Of a DNA stretch of 46,945 nucleotides, positions 36,760 through 45,980 are shown in pieces. Made by a program: the position numbers and the translations under genes. The stretch is from Burkholderiaceae bacterium (lineage in GTDB: Bacteria; Pseudomonadota; Gammaproteobacteria; Burkholderiales; Burkholderiaceae_E): contig JANJTK010000227.1 of the NCBI GenBank assembly GCA_024711155.1, forward strand, positions 1 through 46,945, read 5' to 3'. Positions within the stretch are counted from its first letter, which is position 1, and each line of letters opens with the position of its first letter. A model generated the notes under the pieces. It made no database searches. It was not told the origin of the DNA and saw nothing but the letters and a program-made list of their open reading frames with translations.

Positions 36760-37551
36760 ATGCCTCGCCCCCGCCTGCCGAAGAACGACGACGGACGCAC
36801 CGCGATCCAGGTGATCGCGCGGATCGTTTCGCTGCTCGACGCGCTCGCCGCGCAGCCCGATCCGGTGAGCCTGAAGGAGCTCTCGGGGCGCACCGGACTG
36901 CACCCGTCGACCGCGCACCGGATCCTCAACGACCTCGTGACGGCGCGCTTCGTCGATCGCTCCGAGCCCGGCGCGTATCAACTGGGGATCCGCCTGCTGG
37001 AACTCGGCAACCTGGTGAAGACGCGCCTGAATGTGCGCGACGCGGCGCTCGGCCCGATGCGCGAGTTGCACCGCGCCACCGGGCAACCGGTCAACCTGTC
37101 GATCCGGCAGGGTGACGAGATCGTCTACATCGAACGCGCGGTCTCGGAGCGCTCCGGCATGCAGGTGGTACGCGCGGTCGGCGGCAGGGCGCCGCTGCAC
37201 CTGACCTCGGTGGGCAAGCTGTTCCTCGCCGTCGACGACACGCGCAACGTGCGCGCGTACGCTGCGCGCACGGGGTTGGCCGGGCACACGAAGAACAGCA
37301 TCACCGAGCCGGCGCGGCTGGAGCGGGAACTCGCGCTGGTGCGCGCGCGCGGCTACGCGCGCGACAACGAGGAACTCGAGCTGGGCGTGCGCTGCATCGC
37401 CGCCGGAATCCGCGACGACAGCGGCCGGATGGTGGCGGGCCTGTCGATCTCGGCCCCCGCCGACTTCATCCAGGACGAGTGGATCGACCTGCTGTGCCGC
37501 ACGGCCGCCGAAATCTCGGCGGCGCTCGGCTACGAGTCGCGCGAGACCTGA
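36760..37551 (+). CDS. IclR-family transcriptional regulator
   Basis: A 263-residue IclR-type regulator. The N-terminal winged HTH covers about residues 12-75 (AIQVIARIVSLLDALAAQPD, then LKELSGRTGLHPSTAHRILN). The GAF-like effector domain follows ([51 protein letters not shown]). No catabolic gene adjoins, so the regulon is unknown. Its last 22 bases overlap the 3' end of the convergent pbpG-like gene. Confidence 0.92.
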   Translation: MPRPRLPKNDDGRTAIQVIARIVSLLDALAAQPDPVSLKELSGRTGLHPSTAHRILNDLVTARFVDRSEPGAYQLGIRLLELGNLVKTRLNVRDAALGPMRELHRATGQPVNLSIRQGDEIVYIERAVSERSGMQVVRAVGGRAPLHLTSVGKLFLAVDDTRNVRAYAARTGLAGHTKNSITEPARLERELALVRARGYARDNEELELGVRCIAAGIRDDSGRMVAGLSISAPADFIQDEWIDLLCRTAAEISAALGYESRET

Positions 37552-38798
37552 GCCGGCGGCGCGACGCCGGCCCGCTGTTCCGGCGGCGCGGATTCGAAGG
37601 CCGGGCGCGGCTGTGCGCGCTCGAGCCACTGTCGCAACCGCTGGGCGTCGCCGAAGCGCGCGGCGCGCGCCTGCGCGTCGAGCAGGACCATCACCATCGG
37701 CCGCCCTTCGATGCTCGCCTGCATGACCACGCAGTTGCCGGCCTCGGAGATGTAGCCGGTCTTCTGCAGGCCGATGTCCCAGTCGGGGTCGCCCACCAGC
37801 CGGTTCGTGTTGCGGTAGCTCAGCGTCCGCCGCCCGACGTCGATGCGCAGCCCGCTGGCGGTCGAATACTCCCGGATCAGCGGATAGTCGGACGCCGTGC
37901 GAACGAGCAGCGCGAGGTCGCGCGCGTTCGAGACGTTTCGGCTCGAGAGTCCGGTCGGCTCGACAAAGCGCGAATTCGACATCCCGAGCTCGCGCGCCTT
38001 GCGGTTCATCTGCTCGACGAACGCCTGCATGCCGCCCGGATAGTTGCGGCCGAGCGCGTGCGCGGCGCGGTTCTCCGACGACATCAGCGCGAGCTGCAGC
38101 AACTCGCCGCGCGACAGTCGCGTGCCCAGGCCGAGCCGCGAGCGGGTGTTGCGCTCGGTGTCGACGTCCTCGGCCGTGACTTCGACCGTCTCCGAAAGCG
38201 GCAGCCCGGCGTCGAGCACCACGAGCGCCGTCATCAGCTTGCTGATCGACGCGATCGGCAGCACCGCCTGTGCGTTCTTCTGGAACAGGACCTCGCCGGT
38301 CGCCTGGTCGAGCACCAGCGCGACCGACGAACGCAGCGACAGCGGGTCGTGCACGGCACGCAGCCCGATTGCCTGCCCCAGCGAAATGCGCCCTGGTTGA
38401 GCAAACACGACCGACTGGCGCGCGCGGGCGGCGGCTCCGCCCGAGGGCGCGCGCAAGGCGTAGCGCGGATCACCCTTCACAGGCACGGCGCGCCTGGAAA
38501 GCTGCGCGCGGGTCGATGCCTTCGCCTGCCGGGACGGCTGGGCCTCCCGGGGTTGCCGGGGCTGTGCGGACCGTCGCGGCCGCTTCGACTTCAGCGCCTG
38601 CTTCGACTGCTGGACGCGCTGCGCCTTTGCGGCGCTCTTCTCAGGCGGCGCTGCGGTCTTCGCGCGGGTGGCGCCCTCGCCGGCCTCGCCGCGCTGCCCG
38701 GCAATCGCATCGACCGGCGGCAAGCCAGCCACCAGACCGGTGTACAGCAGGAGCGCTGCGGCAACGCGCGGCAAACGCGCGGGTCGGAACCAGGACAT
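37530..38798 (-). CDS. pbpG: D-alanyl-D-alanine endopeptidase (PBP7/8 type)
   Basis: A 422-residue peptidase S11 family protein of the periplasm that cuts peptidoglycan cross-links. The signal peptide is at residues 1-32 (RVAAALLLYTGLVAG). A basic Lys/Arg/Gln/Pro-rich linker (about 35-125) is followed by the serine-peptidase domain. Its catalytic motifs are SISK near 184, SEN near 239 (LMSSENRAAHAL) and KTG near 344 (GLQKTGYISEAGNC). E. coli PBP7 is about 310 residues; the extra length is the linker. ATG at 38798 has a GGGGAA site. Its stop codon lies within the 3' end of the IclR gene on the other strand. Confidence 0.92.
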   Translation of the reverse strand: MSWFRPARLPRVAAALLLYTGLVAGLPPVDAIAGQRGEAGEGATRAKTAAPPEKSAAKAQRVQQSKQALKSKRPRRSAQPRQPREAQPSRQAKASTRAQLSRRAVPVKGDPRYALRAPSGGAAARARQSVVFAQPGRISLGQAIGLRAVHDPLSLRSSVALVLDQATGEVLFQKNAQAVLPIASISKLMTALVVLDAGLPLSETVEVTAEDVDTERNTRSRLGLGTRLSRGELLQLALMSSENRAAHALGRNYPGGMQAFVEQMNRKARELGMSNSRFVEPTGLSSRNVSNARDLALLVRTASDYPLIREYSTASGLRIDVGRRTLSYRNTNRLVGDPDWDIGLQKTGYISEAGNCVVMQASIEGRPMVMVLLDAQARAARFGDAQRLRQWLERAQPRPAFESAPPEQRAGVAPPAQVSRDS

Positions 38799-38965
38799 CG
38801 TGAGATTCCCCGCGCCCCGATGGGCGCTTACGAAAGCTGACAGCGATGGTAACGAAAAAGTCATGCGCGAGAAGACCTTGCGCGCGCTCCCTCGTGCGAA
38901 TTCTCGACCGCCGGTGGGATTTTCGCCACAGGCGGTAGCCCCGGACCGGCAGCCGCCGCAGATGC

Positions 38966-39457
38966 TCAGGCGAGCAGCGGCAGCAGCGCCTCGCGCAACA
39001 CCGGCGGCAGCGGGGCCGGCCGGCGGCTTTCGCGATCGACATAGACGTGCACGAAGTGTCCTTGCGCGGCCGCCTGCGCGGCGCCGCCGGCGAACAGCGC
39101 CAACTCGTAGCGCACGCTGCTCGCGCCGAGTCGCGCGACCCTCAGGCCCGCATCGACGGTCTGCGGGAAGGCCAGCGGCGCGAAGTAGTGACACCCGGTC
39201 TCGACGACCAGCCCGATCACCGCGCCGCGATGGATGTCGAGCGCTCCGCAGTCCATCAGGTAGCGGTTCACAACGGTGTCGAAGTACGAGTAGTAGACGA
39301 CGTTGTTGACGTGCCCGTAGACGTCGTTGTCCATCCAGCGCGTCGCGATCGGGAGGAAATGACGAAAGGCGGCGCGGGTCGACGGCTGCGGGCGCGCCGC
39401 GTCCCGGCTTCCCCCATCCGCTTGCGCGCCCCCCGCGGCCGGTTCCGATGTCGTCAC
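38966..39457 (-). CDS. Acyl-CoA thioesterase, hotdog (4HBT/YbgC-like) family
   Basis: A 163-residue hotdog-fold thioesterase. The catalytic region is [20 protein letters not shown], with the usual D-x-x-G-H-V-N-N pattern, and [20 protein letters not shown] follows. The substrate is an acyl-CoA of unknown type. GTG at 39457 is the likely start, as an AGGAGG-containing purine run lies a few bases upstream. It is divergent from the phasin gene, so both may relate to storage-lipid metabolism; that link is inference. Confidence 0.9.
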   Translation of the reverse strand: MTTSEPAAGGAQADGGSRDAARPQPSTRAAFRHFLPIATRWMDNDVYGHVNNVVYYSYFDTVVNRYLMDCGALDIHRGAVIGLVVETGCHYFAPLAFPQTVDAGLRVARLGASSVRYELALFAGGAAQAAAQGHFVHVYVDRESRRPAPLPPVLREALLPLLA

Positions 39458-39576
39458 GGTCCCCCTCCTTGCGCGTGCGCCGCATGACAGTCGGCGCGGC
39501 GCCACATCATACGGTCAGCGCGCGCAGGCGCTCCGGGATACCGAGGGACCGGCCCTCGACGGGTCCGTGGTGCGTC

Positions 39577-39618
39577 GCAACAAAAAATGCTTGACCGGGC
39601 CTGGAAAGCGCATAGAAT
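39577..39618 (+). promoter_or_regulatory. Phasin promoter with PhaR-like upstream site
   Basis: TTGACC (39591-39596), 16 bases, TAGAAT (39613-39618) is a strong sigma-70 promoter. Just upstream, GCAACAAAAAAT (39577-39588) resembles the 12-base element reported for the repressor PhaR in Ralstonia eutropha (GCAMMAAWTMMD as I recall it), with one mismatch. Confidence 0.6.
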
Positions 39619-39691
39619 GGCGATTGTTGCATCGCACCATACCGGGCCGCCCCAGCGGGACCGGCGCCGCCAACGGTTACGGAGAAACGAA

Positions 39692-40231
39692 ATGGTCACC
39701 ACGCCCGAACAGTTCCTGCAGATCCAGAAAGTCGCTCTCGAAGCGTTCCAGAGCGCCTCGATCGCTTCGCTCGACGGTTTCGAGCGCCTCGCGGCGCTGC
39801 ACGTCCAGGCCGCCCGCGCCTCGATCGGCGAGTCCGCCGACACCCTGAAGTCCCTCGCCGAGCTGAAAGAGCCGAAGCAGTTTGCCGAATACGCGAACGG
39901 CTCGGTCGAGCCCGCCACCGAGAAAGTCGCCTCCTACTATCGCAACGTCTACGAGATTGCCAGCGAGACCGGCAACGAGATCGCGCGTGCCTTCGAGCAG
40001 CAGCTCGCCGAAGGCCAGCGTCAATGGAACGCGACCATCGACACGCTCGCCCGGAGCGCGCCGGCGGGCAGCGAAGGCGTCGTGGCGCTCGCGCGTCAGG
40101 CGATGTCGGCGGCCAACAGCGCGTTCGAGCAAGCCGGCAAGGCCGCGCGCCAGGCTGCCGAGGTCGCCGAAGCGAACCTGGGCGCCGTGCCCCGCGCTGC
40201 GGCGAAGACGCGCGCCCGCAAGGCCGCCTGA
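39692..40231 (+). CDS. phaP: Phasin (polyhydroxyalkanoate granule protein)
   Basis: A 179-residue phasin coating PHA granules. The Pfam phasin pattern is seen: MVTTPEQFLQIQKVALEAFQ, LAALHVQAARASIGESADTL and YYRNVYEIASETGNEIARAF. The protein is wholly amphipathic helical and ends in an Ala/Lys-rich tail (AAAKTRARKAA). A ribosome site GGAGAAA precedes the ATG. The gene indicates that the organism stores PHA. PhaC is not in the window. Confidence 0.93.
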   Translation: MVTTPEQFLQIQKVALEAFQSASIASLDGFERLAALHVQAARASIGESADTLKSLAELKEPKQFAEYANGSVEPATEKVASYYRNVYEIASETGNEIARAFEQQLAEGQRQWNATIDTLARSAPAGSEGVVALARQAMSAANSAFEQAGKAARQAAEVAEANLGAVPRAAAKTRARKAA

Positions 40232-40236
40232 AGTCG

Positions 40237-43200
40237 TCAGCCCGCCGGCCGATGGCCGGCGGCATCCCAGGCGGTGAACAACTCGCTGCGGCGGGCCTGC
40301 GCCGCTTCGGCGCAGCGCTGCTTCACGTGGCCGAACCCGCGGATTTCCGCGGGTAGCGCCGCGATGCGCACGGCCAGCGGCAGGCGCTCGCGATCCAGCG
40401 AACCCAGCACCCGCTCGACATCGGCCTCGTAATCGGACAGCAGCTGCCGCGCCAGCCGTCGCTCCGACGTGCGTCCGAACGGATCGAGCGCGGTTCCCCG
40501 CAGGCGGCGCATGCGCGCCAGCAACCGTAGCGCGCCGAACATCCAGGCGCCGTATTCGCGCTTGACCGGCACGCCGTGCGCATCGCGCGGCGCCAGCAGC
40601 GGCGGCGCGAAGTGGAACGACAGGCGGAAGTCGCCCTCGAAGCGCTCGGCCAGCCTGCGCTCGAACTCCCCGTCGGTGTAGAGCCGCGCGACTTCGAACT
40701 CGTCCTTCACCGCCATCAGCTTGTACAGGTTGCGGGCGACGGCATCGGTCAGAGCCAGCGCCGCGCCGCCGTTCAGCGCGCGCTCGGCGGCCGCGACCCG
40801 CTCGACGGCGACCCGGTAACGGCGCGCGTAGCGCTCGTCCTGGTACTGCGCGAGCTCGCGCGCGCGGCGGGCGATCAGTGCCTCGAGGGCCTCGTTCGCG
40901 TTGTCGACCGGCGCTGCCGCCGCAGGCAGGGCCGATCCGGCCGCCGCTGCGACTCGCGCCGGATCGAGCGCAGCGAGCCGGCCCCACGCGAAGGCCGCCT
41001 TGTTCTGCTCGACCGCCACCCCGTTGAGTTCGATCGCGCGTTCGATCGCCGCCGCCGACAACGGCACCAGTGCGCGTTGCCACGCATAGCCGAGCATGAA
41101 CGGATTCGACGCCATCGCGTCGCCGAGCAGCGCGGTCGCGAACCTCGTGCCGTCGACGAACGAGGCAGCTTCGGCGCCGACCGCGTCGACGATCGCCGAC
41201 TCCATCGCGCCCAGCGGGAACTGCCAGTCGGGGTCGCGCGTGAAGTCGGCGGTCGGGATCCGCGCGACGTTGGCGACGACGCGCGTGCGCCCCTGCCCCA
41301 TGCGGGCGAGCGCTTCACGCCCGGCGGCCACGACGACGTCGCAGCCGAGCACGGCGTCGGCCGCAGCGGTGCCGATGCGCGGCGCGTGCAGCGCCGCGCC
41401 GGCCGCTGCGATGCGCACGAAGCTCATCACGGCGCCGTTCTTTTGCGCGAGGCCGGTGACATCGAGGACAGTGACGTTCTTGCCTTCCAGGTGCGCAGCC
41501 ATGCCGAGCAGCTGCCCGATCGTGACCACGCCGGTGCCGCCGATGCCCGCGACCAGCAGCCCGTAGCCGGCGCTGACGTCGGGCAGTTCCGGATCGGGCA
41601 AGCCAGCCGCCGGTGACGCGCCCGGGCGCCCGGCGGCCGACGCATCCGCGTCGCGCGGCGTCGGAAGCGCGCGACGCAGGCGGCCGCCGTGCACCGTGAC
41701 GAAGCTGGGGCAGAACCCGTCGACGCAGGAGAAGTCCTTGTTGCAGGTCGACTGGTTGATCGCGCGCTTGCGCCCGAACTCCGTTTCCACCGGCTCGATC
41801 GAGACGCAGTTCGACTTCAGGCCGCAATCGCCGCAGCCTTCGCAGACCGCCTCGTTGATGAACGCGCGCCGCGGCGGGTCCGGATACTCGCCGCGCTTGC
41901 GCCGGCGCCGCTTCTCGGCCGCGCAGGTCTGGTCGTAGACGAGCACCGAGACGCCCGCGTATTCGCGCAGCTCGCGCTGCACGTCGTCGAGGCGGCTTCG
42001 ATGGTTGACCGCGACATCCGGCGGGAAGTGGCCGGCCGGGTACTTGCCCGGCTCGTCAGTGACGACGACGATCCGGCGCACGCCCTCGGCGCGCACCTGC
42101 TGGACGATCGCCGACGGCGTCAGCGGCCCGTCGTGGTGCTGGCCACCGGTCATCGCCACCGCGTCGTTGAAGAGCACCTTGTAGGTGATCGGCGTGTTCG
42201 TGGCGACCGCGTGGCGGATCGCGAGCGAACCGGAGTGGAAGTAGGTTCCGTCGCCGAGGTTCTGGAACACGTGCTTCGTCTCGCTGAACGGCGCCTGTCC
42301 GACCCAGGTCATGCCCTCGCCGCCCATGTGCGTGAAGGTCGCCGTCGAGCGCCCCATCCACATCGCCATCGTGTGGCAGCCGATGCCGGCGAGCGCGCGC
42401 GAGCCCTCGGGCACGCGCGTCGACGTGTTGTGCGGACAGCCCGAGCAGAAGTACGGGATGCGCTCGATCGTCGAAACGGCACGGGCGCTCGCGCGCTCCT
42501 TCGCGTCGAGCTGCGTGAGCCAGGCGTCGATGCGCGCGGCCAGGCCCGAGGGCCAGCCGCCGCGCGCGTCGGCGGGAACGTCGGACCAGCGGCGCAAGCG
42601 CCCCGCGATCACGCGCGCGCACAGCGCGGGCGAAACCTCGCCGTGATCGGGCACGAGCGGCTCGCCACGCTCGTCGCGCTTGCCGACGACGCGCGGGCAG
42701 CCGGCGAGCGCGTACAACGCCTCCTTGACCTGCGTCTCGACCAGCGCGCGCTTCTCCTCGACGACCAGCAGTTCCTCGCAGCCGTCGGCGAATCCGCGCA
42801 GCCCCCCGGTTTCGAGCGGCCACGGCATCGCGACTTTCCACACCTTGAGACCGGCGGCGCGCGCCATCGGTTCGTCGATGCCTAGATCGGCCAGCGCCTG
42901 CATCACGTCGAGCCACCCCTTGCCGGTGGCGACGATGCCGAGCCGCGCGGGCTCGCCGTCGCGGCGCCCGAAGACGTGGCGGTCGAGCCGGTTCGCGCGC
43001 GCCCACGCGAGCGCCGCAGGCAGCTTCCAGCGCGCGAGCCGCTCCTCGAGCTTCAGGAACGACTCCTCGGGCCAGCGCAGGTTGAGTCCGCCCGGCGGCA
43101 TCGGCACGCCCTCGGGAGCGACGATGCGCAGGCGCTGCGCAGACACGTCGGCGATGCCGGCAACCTCGATCGTGTCGGTCACCGCCTTCAGCGCGACCCA

Positions 43201-43803
43201 CAGGCCGGTGAAGCGCGACATCGCGAAGCCCTGCAGCCCGAGGTCGAGGTAGTCCTGGACCGTCGCTGGCGCCAGCACCGGAATGCCGACGGCCTGGAAC
43301 ACGAAGTCCGTCTGCGCGGCCATGGTCGACGACTTCGCGCCGTGGTCGTCTCCCGCCACTGCGAGCACGCCGCCGTACCTGGAGGTGCCGGCCTGGTTCG
43401 CGTGCCGCAGCGCATCCCCGCTGCGGTCGACACCGGGCCCCTTGCCGTACCAGATGCCGAACACGCCGTCGTACTTCGCGCCGGGAAACGCGTCGAGTTG
43501 CTGCGTGCCCCAGATCGCGGTCGCGGCGAGATCCTCGTTGAGCCCCGGCACGAAGCGCACGTGGTGCGCGTCGAGCTGGCGCTTAGCCTTCCACAACGCC
43601 TGGTCGTAGCCGCCGACGGGAGAGCCGCGATAGCCGCTGATGTATCCGGCCGTGTTCAGTCCGGCCGCGAGATCGCGCTGGCGCTGCATCAACGGCAGCC
43701 GCACGAGCGCCTGGGTACCCGTGAGATAGACGCTGCCGGCAGTCGCGTCGTAGCGATCGTCGAGGGCGACGTCGCGCAGTTGCGGGCCGGCCGGCGCGTT
43801 CAT
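40237..43803 (-). CDS. Fused indolepyruvate ferredoxin oxidoreductase
   Basis: A 1188-residue fusion of the alpha, ferredoxin and gamma parts of an aryl-pyruvate (indolepyruvate) ferredoxin oxidoreductase. It decarboxylates 2-keto acids to acyl-CoA and reduces ferredoxin. Residues about 30-400 hold the TPP pyrimidine part (TAGYISGYRGSPVGGYD; YGKGPGVDRSGDALRHANQA). The TPP-binding domain lies near 465-550 (GIGCHTMAMWMGRS). Four-iron motifs CEGCGDCGLKSNC and CNKDFSCVDGFCPSF lie near 652-690. The gamma domain starts near 752 with VAGIGGTGVVTIGQLLGMAA. Single-chain forms occur in aerobic proteobacteria. ATG at 43803 overlaps the stop of the CinA-like gene. Confidence 0.92.
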   Translation of the reverse strand: MNAPAGPQLRDVALDDRYDATAGSVYLTGTQALVRLPLMQRQRDLAAGLNTAGYISGYRGSPVGGYDQALWKAKRQLDAHHVRFVPGLNEDLAATAIWGTQQLDAFPGAKYDGVFGIWYGKGPGVDRSGDALRHANQAGTSRYGGVLAVAGDDHGAKSSTMAAQTDFVFQAVGIPVLAPATVQDYLDLGLQGFAMSRFTGLWVALKAVTDTIEVAGIADVSAQRLRIVAPEGVPMPPGGLNLRWPEESFLKLEERLARWKLPAALAWARANRLDRHVFGRRDGEPARLGIVATGKGWLDVMQALADLGIDEPMARAAGLKVWKVAMPWPLETGGLRGFADGCEELLVVEEKRALVETQVKEALYALAGCPRVVGKRDERGEPLVPDHGEVSPALCARVIAGRLRRWSDVPADARGGWPSGLAARIDAWLTQLDAKERASARAVSTIERIPYFCSGCPHNTSTRVPEGSRALAGIGCHTMAMWMGRSTATFTHMGGEGMTWVGQAPFSETKHVFQNLGDGTYFHSGSLAIRHAVATNTPITYKVLFNDAVAMTGGQHHDGPLTPSAIVQQVRAEGVRRIVVVTDEPGKYPAGHFPPDVAVNHRSRLDDVQRELREYAGVSVLVYDQTCAAEKRRRRKRGEYPDPPRRAFINEAVCEGCGDCGLKSNCVSIEPVETEFGRKRAINQSTCNKDFSCVDGFCPSFVTVHGGRLRRALPTPRDADASAAGRPGASPAAGLPDPELPDVSAGYGLLVAGIGGTGVVTIGQLLGMAAHLEGKNVTVLDVTGLAQKNGAVMSFVRIAAAGAALHAPRIGTAAADAVLGCDVVVAAGREALARMGQGRTRVVANVARIPTADFTRDPDWQFPLGAMESAIVDAVGAEAASFVDGTRFATALLGDAMASNPFMLGYAWQRALVPLSAAAIERAIELNGVAVEQNKAAFAWGRLAALDPARVAAAAGSALPAAAAPVDNANEALEALIARRARELAQYQDERYARRYRVAVERVAAAERALNGGAALALTDAVARNLYKLMAVKDEFEVARLYTDGEFERRLAERFEGDFRLSFHFAPPLLAPRDAHGVPVKREYGAWMFGALRLLARMRRLRGTALDPFGRTSERRLARQLLSDYEADVERVLGSLDRERLPLAVRIAALPAEIRGFGHVKQRCAEAAQARRSELFTAWDAAGHRPAG

Positions 43804-44594
43804 GGTTGTCCCCGCGACTCGATCTCGCCGCCGAGCGCGCGCACGCCGGCTTCGAGCCGCTCGAACGGCGCGTCGATGCTGCCCGGCTGGCCCTTGACGC
43901 CGAGTTCGATGTAGCGGCGCGCGCCGCCCTCGCCGACCGAGGGCAGGCTGAACGCGCGCACGCCGGGAAACGACGCCTCGATCTGCTCCATCACCGGCGT
44001 CACGGCGGACTCGGCAAGCCCGCGCACGAGGAACGAGCGCTCCTCGAGCCGGTCGCTGCCGAACAGGTGCGCGAAGCGCGCGTCGAGCACCCCCTCCATC
44101 ATCGGCCACGCCATCACCGGGAATCCCGGCAGGAAGAAGTGGTTGCGGATCCCGAAACCGGGAATCCGGTTGAACGGATTCGGCACGATCTCCGCGCCCG
44201 CCGGGAACTCGCCCATCTTCAGCCGCTGGCGATTCTCGGGCAGCGACATGTCGGCGCTGCCGCTGCCCGCGCGCGCCATCTCGGCAGTCCGCTCCGCGAT
44301 CAGGCGCGCCGCCTCGGGATGCAGGACGAGTTCGACGCCGAGCGCCGCCGACGCGGCCTGCCGCGTGTGGTCGTCGGGCGTGGCGCCGATGCCGCCGCAG
44401 CAGAACACGGTGTCTCCGGACGCGAAGGTGCGCACGAGCAGCGCCGTGAGCCGCTCGCGATCGTCGCCGACCACGTGCGCCCACGACAGCCGCAGGCCGC
44501 GTGCCCCGAGCAGTTCGACGCAGCGCGCGAAGTGGCGATCCTGTCGCTTGCCCGACAGGATCTCGTCGCCGACCACGATCAGCCCGAAGTTCAT
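43800..44594 (-). CDS. CinA-like molybdopterin-binding-fold protein
   Basis: A 264-residue protein with a MoCF/MoaB-like domain as in the N-terminal half of CinA (competence/damage-inducible protein A). Motifs: GLIVVGDEILSGKRQDRHFA, GDTVFCCGGIGATPDDHTRQ and NPFNRIPGFGIRNHFFLPGF. The C-terminal NMN deamidase domain of full-length CinA is absent. The sequence is widely called a competence/damage-inducible A family protein. ATG overlap joins it to EI24 upstream and to the indolepyruvate oxidoreductase downstream. Confidence 0.88.
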   Translation of the reverse strand: MNFGLIVVGDEILSGKRQDRHFARCVELLGARGLRLSWAHVVGDDRERLTALLVRTFASGDTVFCCGGIGATPDDHTRQAASAALGVELVLHPEAARLIAERTAEMARAGSGSADMSLPENRQRLKMGEFPAGAEIVPNPFNRIPGFGIRNHFFLPGFPVMAWPMMEGVLDARFAHLFGSDRLEERSFLVRGLAESAVTPVMEQIEASFPGVRAFSLPSVGEGGARRYIELGVKGQPGSIDAPFERLEAGVRALGGEIESRGQP

Positions 44595-45340
44595 GCGCCG
44601 TCCCCGGTTGCGCGTGCAGCACGCTGCTCGCGCAGCAGCGCCAGCGAGTAGTGCGCGAAGGCGAGCGCCGACAGCACCGGCGTCACCAGGAACAGCGGCG
44701 GCACGAAATTGAGCGCCGTCACCAGCAAGGCGAGCAGGAAGTAGTCGCGCCGGCGTCCCGCGATCGCCGCCTTGCGCTCGGCGGGCTCGGCGTGCTCGGC
44801 GAGACTGTCGAAGCGCATCACGCGCGCCGCGAGCCAGCTCCAGCACAGCCAGGGAACGACCAGCGCCAGCACCGGCACCAGCCACAGCGGCAACAGCAAC
44901 AGGTAGGCGACGACGAACACGAGCGACGCTGCCAGCGCGTTCCAGAGGCTGGCGAGCGGCGACAGCGAACCGCGACGCTCGACGTCGCGGTACTGGCCGG
45001 CGCCGAGGTGCCGGATGACCACCGGCATCGCGAGCACCGCGACCATCACGACCGCGCTGGCGAACATGACCGGCACCACCAGCAGCAGCGCGAGCAGCGC
45101 GGGAATCCAGTCGCGCAGCCCCTCGAGTCCGCGGTCAGCGGCGCGGTCCGCGACCCGGTCCAGCAACCCGCCGTCGAACAGCCACCCCTGCAGCCAGGCC
45201 GTCAGCGGGGTCCAGACCAGCCAGGCGGTGACGGCCCACAGCACGACTGCGAGCAGCAACGGCACCACGAGCAGCGCGAGCATCCTGGGATGCAGCTGGC
45301 TGACGACGGCGCGGCCGAAGGCTGTGAGGACCCTGCCCAT
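44591..45340 (-). CDS. EI24/CysZ-like inner-membrane protein
   Basis: A 249-residue membrane protein of the EI24 domain family, which includes the sulfate permease CysZ. Four to six hydrophobic segments are seen (MLALLVVPLLLAVVLWAVTA, PALLALLLVVPVMFASAVVM, LVFVVAYLLLLPLWLVPVLA, YFLLALLVTALNFVPPLFLV). It is the first gene of an overlapping three-gene operon with the CinA-like protein and the oxidoreductase. A transport role is only inferred from the family. Confidence 0.87.
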   Translation of the reverse strand: MGRVLTAFGRAVVSQLHPRMLALLVVPLLLAVVLWAVTAWLVWTPLTAWLQGWLFDGGLLDRVADRAADRGLEGLRDWIPALLALLLVVPVMFASAVVMVAVLAMPVVIRHLGAGQYRDVERRGSLSPLASLWNALAASLVFVVAYLLLLPLWLVPVLALVVPWLCWSWLAARVMRFDSLAEHAEPAERKAAIAGRRRDYFLLALLVTALNFVPPLFLVTPVLSALAFAHYSLALLREQRAARATGDGA

Positions 45341-45488
45341 CGGCCAATCATACCGGGACGGCGCTGGCCCGCCGCGAGGCTCTCGACGTCGGTCGCCAGG
45401 CGCCGCCCGTCGCGCCGCGCTGCCCTGCCGTGGCGCTGCCGGCTAGGCTGGTGCAAACCTCGTCGGGGCGCGTGCCCCGCCCGGAGCC

Positions 45489-45971
45489 ATGCTGCACCTG
45501 CTGGTCCTGATCCGGTTCGAAGCCCTCGACGGTCCCGCGAGCGCGGCCGGCGAGGCGATGCGCAACTACGCGGAACGGGCGCGCGCAGCGGGCGGACACG
45601 TCGTCGACAGCGACGACGACCAGTTGCTCCTTTACCTGGCCGACATGCGCTGGGGTCTGCAGTCGCTGCGCACTTTGCTCACGCAGGCGCGCGACGGCGG
45701 CTTCGCAGTGCGCGCCGCGGTCGTGCAGGCGGTGCTCGCGCGCCGCGAAGCCGGTGCAGTGCAGCCAGCGTTCACCGAACGCACGCTCGCGACGCTGCTG
45801 CGTCTGGCCGCCGAGGTCGGCCGCCAGCAAGTCGTCGTGACGCCGAAGCTGATGAGCCTGATCGGGTTGTGCGCGCCGGAATGCGTCGACCTGTTCGCGT
45901 CGGCACGGGCGGCGCCGCCCGCAGCGCCGGACGAGCTGCGACGCCAGCCGTTGCTCGTGATGGAAGCCTGA
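45489..45971 (+). CDS. Unrecognised 160-residue protein
   Basis: This cytoplasmic-looking protein has no family I can name with confidence. The order of strands and helices (LHLLVLIRFEALDGPASAAG, an acidic loop VVDSDDDQLLLYLADM, RAAVVQAVLARREAGAV, then LAAEVGRQQVVVTPKLMSLI) recalls a reduced class III nucleotidyl-cyclase-like fold. The metal-binding aspartate pair is not convincing, so activity is doubtful. It has no strong ribosome site (GGAG four to eight bases upstream). It faces hrpA convergently and is divergent from the EI24 operon. Confidence 0.7.
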   Translation: MLHLLVLIRFEALDGPASAAGEAMRNYAERARAAGGHVVDSDDDQLLLYLADMRWGLQSLRTLLTQARDGGFAVRAAVVQAVLARREAGAVQPAFTERTLATLLRLAAEVGRQQVVVTPKLMSLIGLCAPECVDLFASARAAPPAAPDELRRQPLLVMEA

Positions 45972-45980
45972 CGGACGCCT

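Noticed and set aside
44595-44622. Upstream extension of a 1461-codon minus-strand frame covering the oxidoreductase
   Set aside because: The CinA-like gene occupies that DNA in another frame with clear motifs; the oxidoreductase starts at 43803 with the family N-terminus.
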